From the NCBI GenBank assembly GCA_963804885.1, contig CAWDSF010000014.1, positions 186,001 to 250,000 of the forward strand: 64,000 nucleotides of DNA, given 5' to 3'. Source of the DNA: PALSA-1004 sp963804885 (GTDB lineage Bacteria > Pseudomonadota > Gammaproteobacteria > Burkholderiales > SG8-41). The notes under the pieces were generated by a model. It saw only the letters and a program-made list of their open reading frames with translations. It had not been told where the DNA came from and searched no databases. Shown here piece after piece: positions 9,687 to 19,749 of this stretch (within the stretch, counting starts at the first letter, position 1; each line of letters opens with the position of its first letter). The position numbers and the translations under genes are program-made.

Positions 9687-9839
9687 GCGGGCTTTCTATG
9701 CGGGCGTACGAAAAATCAAGGAGGGCCCGATTTTACACGGCTGCCGCGCTGGCGACGGCTGGCGAAACCGCGCGATGCGCAAATTGTCGGCTAGAATTAC
9801 TGTGGCCCGCATGCGATGCGCCGGAGGAGCTAAGTAACT

Positions 9840-11042
9840 ATGCAAGCCATGCCCGATTACAACGCGATGAGCGACGACGCGTTTCGCCGCGAGGTCGGCG
9901 CGTTTTTCGCGGCCGATTATCCGCCGGAGCTGCGCTTCCTGCTGCGCCGCGCGCGGTGGGCCGAAATGAAGCCGTGGTGGGACAAGCTGTACGCGAAGGG
10001 CTGGGTCGCGCCGGGCTGGCCGCGCGAGTGGGGCGGCATGGATCTCAACGCCGCGAAAATGCTGATCTACATGGAAGAGATGGAAAGGCACGGCGTTGCG
10101 CGTGCGCCCGAGCAGGGCATCACCCAGGTCGGTCCCATACTCATGCGCTACGGCACGCCGGCGCAGCAGCAGCATTATTTGCCGCGCTCGCTGTCCGGCG
10201 AATACATCTGGTGCCAGGGTTATTCCGAGCCGAACGCGGGCTCGGATCTCGCGAGCCTGCAAACCGCCGCCGTGGTCGACGGCGACGAGCTCGTGATCAA
10301 CGGGCAGAAGATCTGGACGTCGCTCGCGCACGACGCGACCCATATCTACATGCTGGTGCGCACGGATAAAACGGCGAAGAAGAAACAGCTCGGCATCAGC
10401 CTCGTGCTCGCCGACGTGAAGACGCCCGGCATCACGGTCCGGCCGATCCGCAACATCGCGGGGCACGAGGAATTCTGCGAGGTGTTTTTCGACAACGTGC
10501 GCGTGCCGTACGCGAATCTCGTCGGCAAGCTGAATGAAGGCTGGACGATAGCCAAGGCGCTGCTGTCGTACGAGCGGCTCACCATCGGCAGCCCGCGCCG
10601 GCCGGCCTACGCGTTGCGCCGGCTCGAGCTGATTGCACGTGCGAAGGGATTGTTCGCCGACAGCGGTTTTGCCGATCGCTACACCGCGCTCGCGCTCGAC
10701 ATCCAGGATCTGGGCTCGCTGTTCGGCCGCTTCGTCGAGCAGGTGAAGCGCGGCGAGCCGCTGGGCGAAGACATTTCCATGCTCAAAATCTGGACCACCG
10801 AGACGTGGCAGCGCATCACGGAGATGCTGGTGGAAACCGGCGCCGAAGACGGCGCGCTCGCGGGCCAGCGCGAAATCGACGGCGTGGACGCGGACATACT
10901 GTCGAGTTTCTATTATTCGCGCCCCGGCACCATTTTCGGCGGCAGCAGCGAAGTGCAGCGGAATATTCTGGCGCGCTACGTTCTGAAGCTGCCGACGTTG
11001 GCTAGATCGCTGAAGCCGCAGAATAAACGCCTTACCCCTTGA
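9840..11042 (+). CDS. Acyl-CoA dehydrogenase family protein
   Basis: 400 residues. ATG at 9840 has GGAGGAG about 10 bases upstream. Seen: flavin/substrate segment QGYSEPNAGSDLASLQT, the beta-strand domain VDGDELVINGQKIWTS, and the C-terminal FGGSSEVQRNILAR that contacts the FAD pyrophosphate. The long helical insert EWGGMDLNAAKMLIYMEEMERHG is typical of the branch acting on unusual acyl-CoAs (steroid or aromatic degradation) rather than short fatty acyl-CoAs. It stands alone on the plus strand, divergent from the Bug/CoA-ligase operon across 153 bases, and could supply the oxidation step for that operon's CoA thioester. Confidence 0.92.
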   Translation: MQAMPDYNAMSDDAFRREVGAFFAADYPPELRFLLRRARWAEMKPWWDKLYAKGWVAPGWPREWGGMDLNAAKMLIYMEEMERHGVARAPEQGITQVGPILMRYGTPAQQQHYLPRSLSGEYIWCQGYSEPNAGSDLASLQTAAVVDGDELVINGQKIWTSLAHDATHIYMLVRTDKTAKKKQLGISLVLADVKTPGITVRPIRNIAGHEEFCEVFFDNVRVPYANLVGKLNEGWTIAKALLSYERLTIGSPRRPAYALRRLELIARAKGLFADSGFADRYTALALDIQDLGSLFGRFVEQVKRGEPLGEDISMLKIWTTETWQRITEMLVETGAEDGALAGQREIDGVDADILSSFYYSRPGTIFGGSSEVQRNILARYVLKLPTLARSLKPQNKRLTP

Positions 11043-11119
11043 CGGGGGAAGGTGGTGGGGTGAAAGATTGCGTGTTCATACTTCTATCCATCTAGCGGCT
11101 GAAGAATGGTTTGCTGTAA

Positions 11120-12077
11120 TTACTCCGCCCTCATTTTCGCGGCGGCCACCAGTTTCGACCACTTGTCGATTTCGGCGCGGATAAACGCCGCGAATTCATC
11201 CGGTGTGCTCGCAACGGGCTCGGCGCCCTGACCCGCGAGACGCGTGACCACGTCGGGCTGGCGCAGGATGCGCACCATTTCCGCGCTGAGTTTTGCCACC
11301 ACGTCTTTGGGCGTCGCCGCCGGCGCAACAAATCCATACCAGCCGCTGGCGTTGTAGCCCGGCAGCGTTTCCGCGATCGTGGGCAGTGCGGGCAGCAGTT
11401 TCGAGCGCTGCGTGCCGGTGACGCCCAGCGGGCGCACCTTGCCCGACGCGATGTGCGGCATCACGAGCAGGCTGTTCTCGAAAGTGATGTCCACCTCTCC
11501 GCGACAGCATGGCGGTCAGTCCGGGGGCGCTGCCCTTGTACGGGACATGGGTTAAGTCGATGCCCGCCATGTACTTGAGCAACTCGCCCGCCAGATGCGG
11601 CCCGGTGCCGGAGCCCGACGACGCGTAGTTCAGCTTGCCGGGACGGGTTTTCGCCAGCGCGATCAATTCCCGTATGCTTTTCGCCGGGACGGTGGGATGC
11701 ACGACGAGGAAATTGGTGACGGTGACTGTCTGCGTAATCGGCACAAAGTCGCGCAGCGTGTCGTAGCCGCGATTGGGCTGCAGGCTCATCGCAACGGCGA
11801 GGCCGCCGATCGTGCCGTGCAGGATCTGATAGCCGTCCGCCGGCCCTTTGGCAACGTATTCAGTGCCGATCACGCCGCCGGCGCCGGCGCGGTTGTCAAC
11901 GATCACGGGCTGGCCCCATGCCTCGGATAATTTCTGACTCACGACGCGGCCGACGATATCCGACGGCCCGCCCGACGGGAAGGGCACCACCACGCGGATG
12001 GGTTTGGCCGGGTACTGCTGGGCGGCTGCCATGCCGGATGCGGCGAGGAGCAGCCAGCCGGCGGCCCGCCACATCAT
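11120..12077 (-). CDS. Bug/TctC family solute-binding receptor 4, frameshifted
   Basis: ATG at 12077 overlaps the stop of the upstream Bug gene (ATGA, 12074-12077). Short signal peptide (MMWRAAGWLLLAASGMAAA), then YPAKPIRVVVPFPSGGPSDI. The frame changes at about 11500: LTAMLSRRGGHHF should read LTAMLSGEVDITF, restored by removing one C from the minus strand between the codons for Ser and Gly. Length 958 bases, one more than a multiple of three, agrees. The C-terminal half (TLPGYNASGWYGFVAPAATPKDVV) is intact. Confidence 0.85.
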
Positions 12078-13030
12078 TCGGGCTTCACGTTCGCGAACTT
12101 GATGACCTTCGCCCATTTGGCGATTTCATTGCGCAGGAACGCCGCATATTGCTCGGGGCTGTTGCCGACGGGATCGGAGCCGTCCGCTTTGAGCCGCTCT
12201 TTCAGCTCCGGCGAATTCACGATCTTGATCACGTCGGCATTTATTTTCATGATGACGTCGCGCGGCGTTTTGGCCGGCGCAGTGAGCCCGTTCCACGCCA
12301 CCGCTTCGAAACCCTTCAAGCCTGATTCGTCGAGCGTCGGCACGTCCGGCAGCGCCGCGCTGCGCTGCAGGCTGGTGACCGCGAGCGCGCGCAGCTTGTC
12401 TCCCCTGATCAGCGCGACCGCCGACGTGATGCCGTTATATACGACGTCGAGGTGGCCGCCGACGATGTCGGTCAGCGCGCCCGCGTTGCCCTTGTACGGG
12501 ATGTGGACCATTTTCACGCCGGCCATCGCGTCGAAGAGTTCGCCGGCGAGGTGGTTGGAGCCGCCGGTGCCGCTCGAGCCGAAATTGAGCTTGCCCGGTT
12601 TCGCCTTGGCAAGCGCGATCAGCTCTTTCACGTTTTTCGCCGGCACGCCCGGATTGACGACCATCACGAGCGGCGTCGTGTTGATCAGCGTGATCGGCGC
12701 GAAGTCGGTAAGGGCGTCGTACGGCAGCTTCGTGAGCAGGCTCGGATTGATCGTGAACGGCGCGGGCGTCACCAGCAGCGTGTAACCGTCGGGCGCGGCT
12801 TTGGCGACCATCTCGGTGCCGATGGTCGTGCCGCCGCCCGGACGGTTGTCGACAAAGGCCTGCTGGCCCCACATTTCGGATAATTTTTGCGCGACCGTGC
12901 GGCCGACGATGTCGGTGCTGCCGCCGGCGAGAAACGGCACGACCAGCCGCACCGCCTTGGTCGGATACGTCTGTGCTGCCGCGGCGCCCGCGGCAAGCGT
13001 GAGCGCAAGCGCGACAATTTTTTTAGTCAT
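12074..13030 (-). CDS. Bug/TctC family solute-binding receptor 5
   Basis: 318 residues, intact. Signal peptide MTKKIVALALTLAAGAAAA, mature start QTYPTKAVRLVVPFLAGGSTD. The conserved HIPYKGNAGALTDIVGG segment is present. It is coupled by a four-base overlap to receptor 4, an arrangement of two receptors in tandem that recurs in this window at 2.0-4.0 kb and 36.1-38.1 kb. It lies 9 bases downstream of the flavoprotein gene. Two receptors in one operon suggest two related ligands or a recent duplication, although the two sequences have diverged well beyond recent copies. Confidence 0.92.
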   Translation of the reverse strand: MTKKIVALALTLAAGAAAAQTYPTKAVRLVVPFLAGGSTDIVGRTVAQKLSEMWGQQAFVDNRPGGGTTIGTEMVAKAAPDGYTLLVTPAPFTINPSLLTKLPYDALTDFAPITLINTTPLVMVVNPGVPAKNVKELIALAKAKPGKLNFGSSGTGGSNHLAGELFDAMAGVKMVHIPYKGNAGALTDIVGGHLDVVYNGITSAVALIRGDKLRALAVTSLQRSAALPDVPTLDESGLKGFEAVAWNGLTAPAKTPRDVIMKINADVIKIVNSPELKERLKADGSDPVGNSPEQYAAFLRNEIAKWAKVIKFANVKPE

Positions 13031-13039
13031 GAACGTTCC

Positions 13040-14059
13040 TTAGGCGCGCTTCGTTTTCACGGCGGATTGCGGCGCAGCGCGCAGCCCGTCGATGCGCGCG
13101 AGCGCGGCGCGTGCTTCGGCTTCGATGCGATCGACGATCGCCGCGAACGGCTCTATCTTGTCGGCGAAGATGACGCCCTGGCCGCACGACAGCATCGCTT
13201 TTTCGTATTCGCCGCTCGAGTACGCGGCGTGCGCGTTCGTGCCCATGATGTGGGGCAGGATCGCAGCCGTGTCGCCAGGTTGATCTTTCTCGATCTGCTG
13301 GATCATTGCGACATGATCGGTCTTGAGCGCGCGCTGGGTGTTGCGCATCGATTGTAAAAGCAGCGTCGTGTCGGTTTCTTTCGCCGCCAGCAGGCGTTCC
13401 TTGTAGCGGCGGTCCGCCCACACTTCTTCGGCGACGAGAAAGCGCGTGCCCATGGCCACGCCGTCCGCGCCGAGCGCCAGGGCCGCGACGAGTTGTTCGC
13501 CGGTGCCGAGGCCGCCGGCGACGATCAACGGTATTTTTATCGAGCGCGCGGCCGCGGCGGCGGCGACCATCGTGCCCACGGGCTCGACGCCCGGATGGCC
13601 GCCGGCTTCAGCGCCCACTACGGTGACGGCGTCCACCCCGAGCGATTCGGCTTTCTTCGCGTAACGCACGCCCGGCACCTTGTGCAGCACCTTGATGCCG
13701 GCATCCTTGAAGCGCTGGATATAGGCTTCGGGATTGTTGCCCGCGGTTTCGACGAAACGCACGCCTTCTTCGATCACCGCGTCGATCAGCGGCGTCACGC
13801 GGTCGGTGCCGTCGCGGCTCACGCGAATCATGATGTTCACGCCGAACGGCTTGCCGCCGGTGATTTCGCGGCAGCGCCGGATGCCTGCGCGCAATGCGTC
13901 GACGTTCTTGAAGCTCGCGGCCGTCATGAAACCCATGAGGCCCGCGTTGACCGCCGCGCCCACGTACTCGGGCGTGGCGAGCCACATCAAGCCGCTTGCG
14001 ATCACCGGCAGGCGTATGCCGTAGAGCTCGGTGATGCGGGTTTTGAAAACGGGTTCCAC
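13040..14059 (-). CDS. Nitronate monooxygenase-like FMN oxidoreductase
   Basis: 339 residues of the 2-nitropropane dioxygenase/enoyl-reductase-like TIM-barrel family. Seen: MWLATPEYVGAAVNAGLMGF at the N-terminus, VTVVGAEAGGHPG (contains the conserved His), and the FMN phosphate-binding GGLGTGEQLVAALALGADGVAMGTRF. No nearby nitroalkane genes, so the true substrate may be another alkyl nitronate or a different reductant-dependent reaction; many family members have no proven activity. It lies between the ADP-forming ligase (3-base gap) and two Bug receptors, hence part of a catabolic operon. Confidence 0.9.
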   Translation of the reverse strand: MEPVFKTRITELYGIRLPVIASGLMWLATPEYVGAAVNAGLMGFMTAASFKNVDALRAGIRRCREITGGKPFGVNIMIRVSRDGTDRVTPLIDAVIEEGVRFVETAGNNPEAYIQRFKDAGIKVLHKVPGVRYAKKAESLGVDAVTVVGAEAGGHPGVEPVGTMVAAAAAARSIKIPLIVAGGLGTGEQLVAALALGADGVAMGTRFLVAEEVWADRRYKERLLAAKETDTTLLLQSMRNTQRALKTDHVAMIQQIEKDQPGDTAAILPHIMGTNAHAAYSSGEYEKAMLSCGQGVIFADKIEPFAAIVDRIEAEARAALARIDGLRAAPQSAVKTKRA

Positions 14060-14062
14060 GGA

Positions 14063-16203
14063 TTACTTCAGCACGACCAGCGCATCGGCGGCGACCACGC
14101 CTTGACCTGCGGGCCGCACGAACAGCGGATTGATGTCGATTTCCGCGATGCGGTCGGCATGATCGACGGCCAGCAACGACAGGCGCGACAGCGCGATGGC
14201 GAGCGCCTCGACATCGAGGGCCGGCTGGCCGCGGAAACCTTTGAGCAGCGCTGCGCCTTTGATCTCGCCTATCATCTCCTTCGCCGCCGCGACATCGAAC
14301 GGCGCGAAGCGGCGCGTGACGTCCTTCAGCAATTCCGTATAGATGCCGCCCAGGCCGAATACCACGACCGGGCCGAAGAAGCGGTCATTGACCGCGCCGG
14401 CGATGACTTCGAGTCCGCTCGCCATTTCCTGGATCGACACGCCGTCGATGCGCGCATTGGCATTGTGCTTTTTCGCGGCGGCGACGAGTTCCCTGGCTGC
14501 GCTCTTTAGCTCGTCGAGGCTGCGCACGTTGAGGCGCACGACGCCCGCTTCGGTCTTGTGCGGAATGTCGGGCGATTCGATTTTGACCGCGAGCGGAAAG
14601 GGCAGCGGCGCATCCGCGAGTTTCGCCACGTCGTCCGCGCTCATCAGCGCTTCCCTGACGACCGGTATGCCGTACGCCGCCAGCGCTTGTTTCGAGCGAT
14701 GCTCGCCGAGCGTGCCGCTGCCGGAGGGCAGATCGATCTTTTGTTTGATGACCGCACGCTGCGCGGTTTGGCGCGGCCGTGCGGCGTATGCGCCAGTCTT
14801 GCGTGAGAATTCGTTGAGGGACGCGAGCGCGCGCACCGTGCGGCCGGGCGAAAGTATGCACGGTATGCCGTTCTGCTCGAGAAATTGCATGACGTCGGGA
14901 TTATCGTCCGGCGAAGTAGGCCAGTTGATGACGACCGGCTTCGTGGTTCCGCGCACGGTCTCGGCGAATACCTTCGACCACGCCGGTGCCGCGGTGCCGC
15001 GCGGCGAACGGGCAATCACCTGATCGATGTTCGGATCGGCTATGACCGCGGCGATTACCTTGTTGTACGAGGCGAAAGCGTCGTTGTAGCCGTTGGCGGT
15101 GGCATCGACCGGATTGGCGACCGATGCGTACGAGACGACCAGTTCGCGCAGCTTGCCGGTAGTTGCTTCGGTGAATTTCGACAATTCAAGCCCGTGCTCT
15201 ATGCAGCGGTCGGCGAGCAGCACGCCCGCGCCGCCCGAGAGCGTGACGACGCCGACGCGGTTGCCTTTCGGCACGCGCCGCGCGCGAAACACTTTCATCA
15301 CGTCGATAAGGTCGTCCATGTCGCGCACCTCGACGAAGCCGCCGTGGCGGAACGCGGTCTGGAACAATTCGTAGCTCGCGGTCATGCGCGCGGTATGCGA
15401 TGCCGCGGCCTGGCGGCCGACGTCGGTATTGCCGACTTTCCACACGAAGACGGGCTTGCCGAGCTCGAGCGCGCGCTGGCCGAGGGAGATCAGGCGCTGC
15501 CCGTCGGTGACGCCTTCCATGAACATCATCACCGAATCGTTTTCACTGCGCTCGAGGAAGAACTCCGCGAGCTCGAGCATCGAAATATCGGCTTCGTTGC
15601 CGGTCGAGATCGCGTAATTGAAGCCGACACCATAATAGGCCGCGGTGGCGACCACGCCGAAACCGAAACCGCCGGACTGCGTGATCATCGCGCACGGGCC
15701 GGGGATCAGCGTCTTCAATTGCACGGTGCCGCCGAAGCCGATGCGCGCGTTGTCGTGCAGGTTCAGCATGCCCAGGCAGTTGGGGCCGATCAGGCGCACG
15801 CCGCTGCGTTTCGCGGTCTCTATCAATTGTTTCTGCAGCGCTATGCCGTCGCCGCCGACTTCGCTGAAGCCCGCCGACAGCACGATGGCGAAAGGTATGC
15901 CGGTCGCACCGCATTGCTCGATGACGCTCAGCACGTGGTTCGACGACAGCGCCACGAGCGCGACGTCGCAGGGCTTGGGTACGGAGGCGATGTCCGGTAG
16001 CAGGTGAGGCCCTTGATCTCCGGGTACTTCGGATTGACCGGATAGACTTTGCCCTGATAGCCGAATTCGGTCAGCAGCTTCAGCGGCTGGCCGCCGATGC
16101 GCGACAGATCGTTGGAGGCGCCGACGACGGCGACGGCGCGCGGATTGACGAGGCGCGAGAAGTCCTGCACTTGATACGCCGATGCGCCGGCTGGCTGATC
16201 CAA
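14063..16203 (-). CDS. ADP-forming acetate/acyl-CoA ligase family protein, one frameshift
   Basis: About 713 residues. Domains in order: N-terminal CoA-binding domain (VNPRAVAVVGASNDLSRIGG), the succinyl-CoA-ligase-like domain containing the phospho-histidine region, and a C-terminal ATP-grasp domain (LPFPLAVKIESPDIPHKTEAG, DVEALAIALSRLS, AEIDINPLFVRP). The frame breaks near 15995: GLTCYRTSPPY should continue as CYPDIASVPKPCDVALVALSSNHV, restored by one more C. Length is one short of a multiple of three, which agrees. The enzyme would interconvert an acid, CoA and ATP with an acyl-CoA and ADP. First gene of the operon; divergent from a Bug gene. Confidence 0.88.
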
Positions 16204-16280
16204 GGGGTGTCCTCTGCGGCTGGAGAGTTTGCGCCGATTTTACCTTGATTCATCGAGGCTCTGCCATTTACACTCGGGCG

Positions 16281-17249
16281 ATGAGACAAGTTGCGAGGAG
16301 AATGCTGTGCGCAGCATTGTGCATGGCAGGCGTGGCTGGCGCGCAATCGACGTACCCGAATAAACCGATTCGCCTGATCGTCGGCTTCGCACCCGGCGGC
16401 GGCACGGATATCCTCGCGCGCGCGCTCGGTCAGCCGCTCGGTGAAATGCTCGGCCAGCAGATAACGATAGACAACCGCGCGGGTGCGGGCGGGATCATCG
16501 CAACAGAGCTTGGCGCGAAGGCTGCGCCCGATGGCTACACGCTGCTGGTGGGCAGTTCCGCCGGCTTCGCGATCAATCCGAACCTGATGGCGAAACTGCC
16601 GTACGATCCGGTCAAGGACTTCGCGCCCGTCGGCATGTTCGCGACCCTGTCTTATGTCGTCGACGTGCATCCGTCGCTGCCGGCAAAAACGTTGAAGGAC
16701 CTGCTTGCGCTTGCGCGCGCGCAACCCGGCGCGATCAACTACGGCTCGGCGGGGCAAGGCTCCTCGACGCATCTTGCCATCGAGCAATTCGCGCAAATGG
16801 CCGGCGTCAAGATGACGCACGTGCCGTACAAAGGCAACACGCCCGCGATGACTGCATTGATGAGCGGCGAAGTCGCGATGGTGTTCGATCCGGTGCTGAC
16901 TTCCGCGCCGCTGGTCAAAAGCGGCCGCGTGCGCGCGCTGGCGGTAACGACCGCGCAACGCTCGGCGCTGTTGCCCGACGTGCCGACGGTCGCGCAGGCG
17001 GGGATCAAAGGCTACGAAGCCGGCAACTGGTTCGGCGTGTTCGCGCCGGCCGGCACACCGCGGGATATCGTCGATCGACTCAATGCCGCGATCAACAAAG
17101 CGATGACGCGCGCCGACATGAAAGACAAACTGGCGAGCCAGGGCGCCGACGCGTTGATCGGCACCCCGGCGGACCTCGCGGCGCTCGTGCAGCGCGAGCT
17201 CGCCAAATTCGCGGCGATCATCAAGGCCGCCGGCGTGAGGATCGAGTAA
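16281..17249 (+). CDS. Bug/TctC family solute-binding receptor 6
   Basis: 322 residues from ATG 16281, chosen because it gives a normal signal peptide (MRQVARRMLCAALCMAGVAGA) directly before YPNKPIRLIVGFAPGGGTDI; upstream in-frame codons give no signal. A purine-rich GAGGAG sits just after the start and might serve an internal ATG at 16302, but its spacing would be too short. Intact, with HVPYKGNTPAMTALMSGE. One base separates it from the MFS transporter gene, so receptor and transporter are expressed together. Confidence 0.9.
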   Translation: MRQVARRMLCAALCMAGVAGAQSTYPNKPIRLIVGFAPGGGTDILARALGQPLGEMLGQQITIDNRAGAGGIIATELGAKAAPDGYTLLVGSSAGFAINPNLMAKLPYDPVKDFAPVGMFATLSYVVDVHPSLPAKTLKDLLALARAQPGAINYGSAGQGSSTHLAIEQFAQMAGVKMTHVPYKGNTPAMTALMSGEVAMVFDPVLTSAPLVKSGRVRALAVTTAQRSALLPDVPTVAQAGIKGYEAGNWFGVFAPAGTPRDIVDRLNAAINKAMTRADMKDKLASQGADALIGTPADLAALVQRELAKFAAIIKAAGVRIE

Positions 17250-17250
17250 C

Positions 17251-18456
17251 GTGGAAAAGCAACACCGCAACGTTCTCGTCCTGTCGGCCACCCAGGCGAC
17301 GCTGCAAATCACCGGCGTCACGATGGTCGCCATCACGGGGCTTGCCGGTTATGCGCTTGCCGACAACAAGTCGTTCGCGACCGTGCCGCTGACCTGTTAC
17401 GTGCTGGGTTCCGCCATTACGACGATCCCCGCGTCGTTCCTGATGAAAGCGATCGGCCGCCGCGCGGGTTTTCAGACCGGCACCCTGATCGGCATGCTCG
17501 GCGGCGCGATTTGCAGTTTCGGCCTGTATATCGCCAACTTCTGGCTGTTGTGTGCCGGCATGATGGTGATGGGCATGTATACCGCGTTCGGCAAGTACTA
17601 CCGGTTCGCGGCCGCCGACGCGGCGACCGATTCGTTCAGGGCGAAAGCGATTTCGTTTACGCTCGCGGGCGGCATTCTCGGCGGCATCGTCGGACCCGAG
17701 ATGGCGATACGCACCAAGGACCTGTTTCCCGATCACGTGTTCCTGGGCTCGTACATGTCGCTCGCGGTGGTCTGCCTGCTGGCCGCGCTGATACTCACGC
17801 GGCTCGACATCCCGCAGCTCACCGAGCACGAACGCAAGGACCCGGGGCGGCCGCTGGGCGCGATCATGCGCCAGCCGGTCTTCATCGTGGCGGTGCTCGC
17901 TTCGATGCTTTCGTACGGGATCATGAACCTGATGATGACGTCGACGCCGCTCGCCATGCGCGCGCACGACCATCATTTCAACGACGCGGCGCTGGTGCTC
18001 GAGTGGCACGTGATCGGCATGTACGGGCCGTCTTTCTTCACGGGCTCGCTGATCTACCGCTTCGGCGTGCTCAACGTGATTCTCGCCGGCATCGTGCTTT
18101 TGTTCGTGTGCATCGTGGCGGCGCTGGTGGGCACCGCGCTGATCAATTTCTGGGTGGCGATGTTCCTGCTGGGCGTCGGCTGGAACTTCATGTACGTGGG
18201 CGGCTCGGCGCTGCTCACCGAATGCTATACGCCGTCGGAGCGCGCAAAAACGCAGGCCGCCAATGACTTCCTGATTTTCATGACGATGGCAATTTCCTCG
18301 ATGTCGTCGGGCCTCTTGCTCAACAAGAGCGGCTGGCACGCGGTCAATTGGGGCTCGCTGCCGTTTCTGACGCTGGCGACCGTCGCCACGCTGTGGCTGA
18401 TGTGGAAACGACGCGCGCGGCCCGCCGCGGCGCCCGTCCGCGAAATCCCTTCTTAG
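17251..18456 (+). CDS. MFS transporter
   Basis: 401 residues with about twelve hydrophobic segments and basic loops typical of the major facilitator superfamily (e.g. FLMKAIGRRAGFQTGTLIG between segments 2 and 3, where the MFS loop motif normally lies). GTG start one base after the stop of the Bug gene. The central loop LTEHERKDPGRPLG separates the two six-helix halves. The C-terminus is short and basic (KRRARPAAAPVREIPS). Likely a proton-coupled inner-membrane transporter for a metabolite or drug; no specificity motif seen. Confidence 0.92.
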   Translation: MEKQHRNVLVLSATQATLQITGVTMVAITGLAGYALADNKSFATVPLTCYVLGSAITTIPASFLMKAIGRRAGFQTGTLIGMLGGAICSFGLYIANFWLLCAGMMVMGMYTAFGKYYRFAAADAATDSFRAKAISFTLAGGILGGIVGPEMAIRTKDLFPDHVFLGSYMSLAVVCLLAALILTRLDIPQLTEHERKDPGRPLGAIMRQPVFIVAVLASMLSYGIMNLMMTSTPLAMRAHDHHFNDAALVLEWHVIGMYGPSFFTGSLIYRFGVLNVILAGIVLLFVCIVAALVGTALINFWVAMFLLGVGWNFMYVGGSALLTECYTPSERAKTQAANDFLIFMTMAISSMSSGLLLNKSGWHAVNWGSLPFLTLATVATLWLMWKRRARPAAAPVREIPS

Positions 18457-18500
18457 ATGCTGAAGTTCGCCCGCCGGCGCGCGCGCGGATTGAAAAAAGC

Positions 18501-19664
18501 ATGCGAATGAGCGAAAAGCGTCCCGAGTCGGTCGGAACATCAGTGCCTGACCTCGCCGATTTGATGCACGGCGACCTTGCTCTTACGCCGGTGACAATCG
18601 CGCTGGTCGTCATCAACGTCGCGGTGTTCGGGGCGATGCTCATGCATGGCGCCGGGCTCTGGCATTCGCCGAACAATGTTCAGCTCGCCTGGGGCGCGGG
18701 TTTCGGCCCCGCCACCAAGGACGGCGAATGGTGGCGGCTGGGTACCGCCATGTTCCTGCATTTCGGGCTCTTGCATCTGGCGGTGAACATGTGGGCGCTC
18801 TGGGATGGCGGACGGCTCGTCGAGCGCCTGTACGGTTCAATACGGTTCGCCGGCATTTACTTCGCCAGCGGACTGACCGGCAATCTCTTATCGCTGATCG
18901 TGCAGGGCGACCATGCCATATCCGGCGGCGCCTCCGGCGCCGTGTTCGGCGTCTACGGCGCGCTCCTGGTTTGTCTATGGCGCGAGCGCCGCCAGGTCCA
19001 TCCGGTCGAGTTCCGCTGGCTGTTCGGTGGTGCGGCCGTTTTTGCAGCGGCGACCATCGGCTTCGGGCTGCTCGTTACAGGCATCGACAATGCGGCCCAT
19101 ATCGGCGGCCTGGTTTCCGGCGCGCTGACCGGCATGGCGCTGAATCGACGCTTGTCCATCGAAAGCCCGCACGCCGGGCGCAGCCGCTGGGCGGCCGCCG
19201 GCGCCTATTTCCTGGCGGTGATCGCACTCGTCTACTTGATCCCCGCGCCGACCTATCACTGGCAGGAGGAATTGCAAGCGCGCGAGGAGATTCGCGCGTT
19301 CCTCGGCGATGACCGGCGCATCATGGACCGTTGGCAGGAAATTATGAATTCCGGCAAGCAGGGCACGGCGTCGTTCGACGAGCTGGCGGCGCGAATCGAT
19401 ACGGATGTCACGCGCGAATATCGCGAAAGCTTCGACCAGCTCTCTGCGCTGCATCTCGATCCGGCGGCGCCGTCGACGACGGCCCTGGAGGTCCTTAAAA
19501 AATATACGCAGCTTCGCGCTGATGCGTCGGAAGCACTGGCTGAGGCGCTGCGCATGAACGATCCGCAACGCATCCGCGACGCGCTTGAAATGGCGCGCCG
19601 CGCGCCGTATATTGCCCAAGGCGTGGAGCCGCCTCCGCCTCCCGCCCCGGTTCCGGCACGCTGA
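18501..19664 (+). CDS. Rhomboid family intramembrane serine protease with C-terminal extension
   Basis: 387 residues. The rhomboid core is complete: HLAVN (His92, Asn96) in the second membrane helix region, catalytic Ser145 in SGGASGAVFG, and catalytic His200 in NAAHIGGLVSG. Rhomboids cleave transmembrane substrates in the inner membrane. Unusually long soluble C-terminal part follows a seventh hydrophobic segment (YFLAVIALVYLIP): about 150 residues rich in charged helix, ending in a proline tail. Start set at ATG 18501; a nearby in-frame ATG at 18507 is equally possible and no clear ribosome binding site decides. Not obviously related to its operon neighbours. Confidence 0.9.
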   Translation: MRMSEKRPESVGTSVPDLADLMHGDLALTPVTIALVVINVAVFGAMLMHGAGLWHSPNNVQLAWGAGFGPATKDGEWWRLGTAMFLHFGLLHLAVNMWALWDGGRLVERLYGSIRFAGIYFASGLTGNLLSLIVQGDHAISGGASGAVFGVYGALLVCLWRERRQVHPVEFRWLFGGAAVFAAATIGFGLLVTGIDNAAHIGGLVSGALTGMALNRRLSIESPHAGRSRWAAAGAYFLAVIALVYLIPAPTYHWQEELQAREEIRAFLGDDRRIMDRWQEIMNSGKQGTASFDELAARIDTDVTREYRESFDQLSALHLDPAAPSTTALEVLKKYTQLRADASEALAEALRMNDPQRIRDALEMARRAPYIAQGVEPPPPPAPVPAR

Positions 19665-19749
19665 AAGATAGGGCAGCCATCATGAAACATTACCTAATCG
19701 ATACGCCAGAGCGCTCGACCTGCATGCGCCACGCCGATGCAGGCTGCCC

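Noticed and set aside
11030..11052. Inverted repeat CCTTACCCC/GGGGGAAGG at the end of the acyl-CoA dehydrogenase gene as a terminator
   Set aside because: The stem is imperfect, overlaps the stop codon and has no T-run; evidence too weak to list as a feature.
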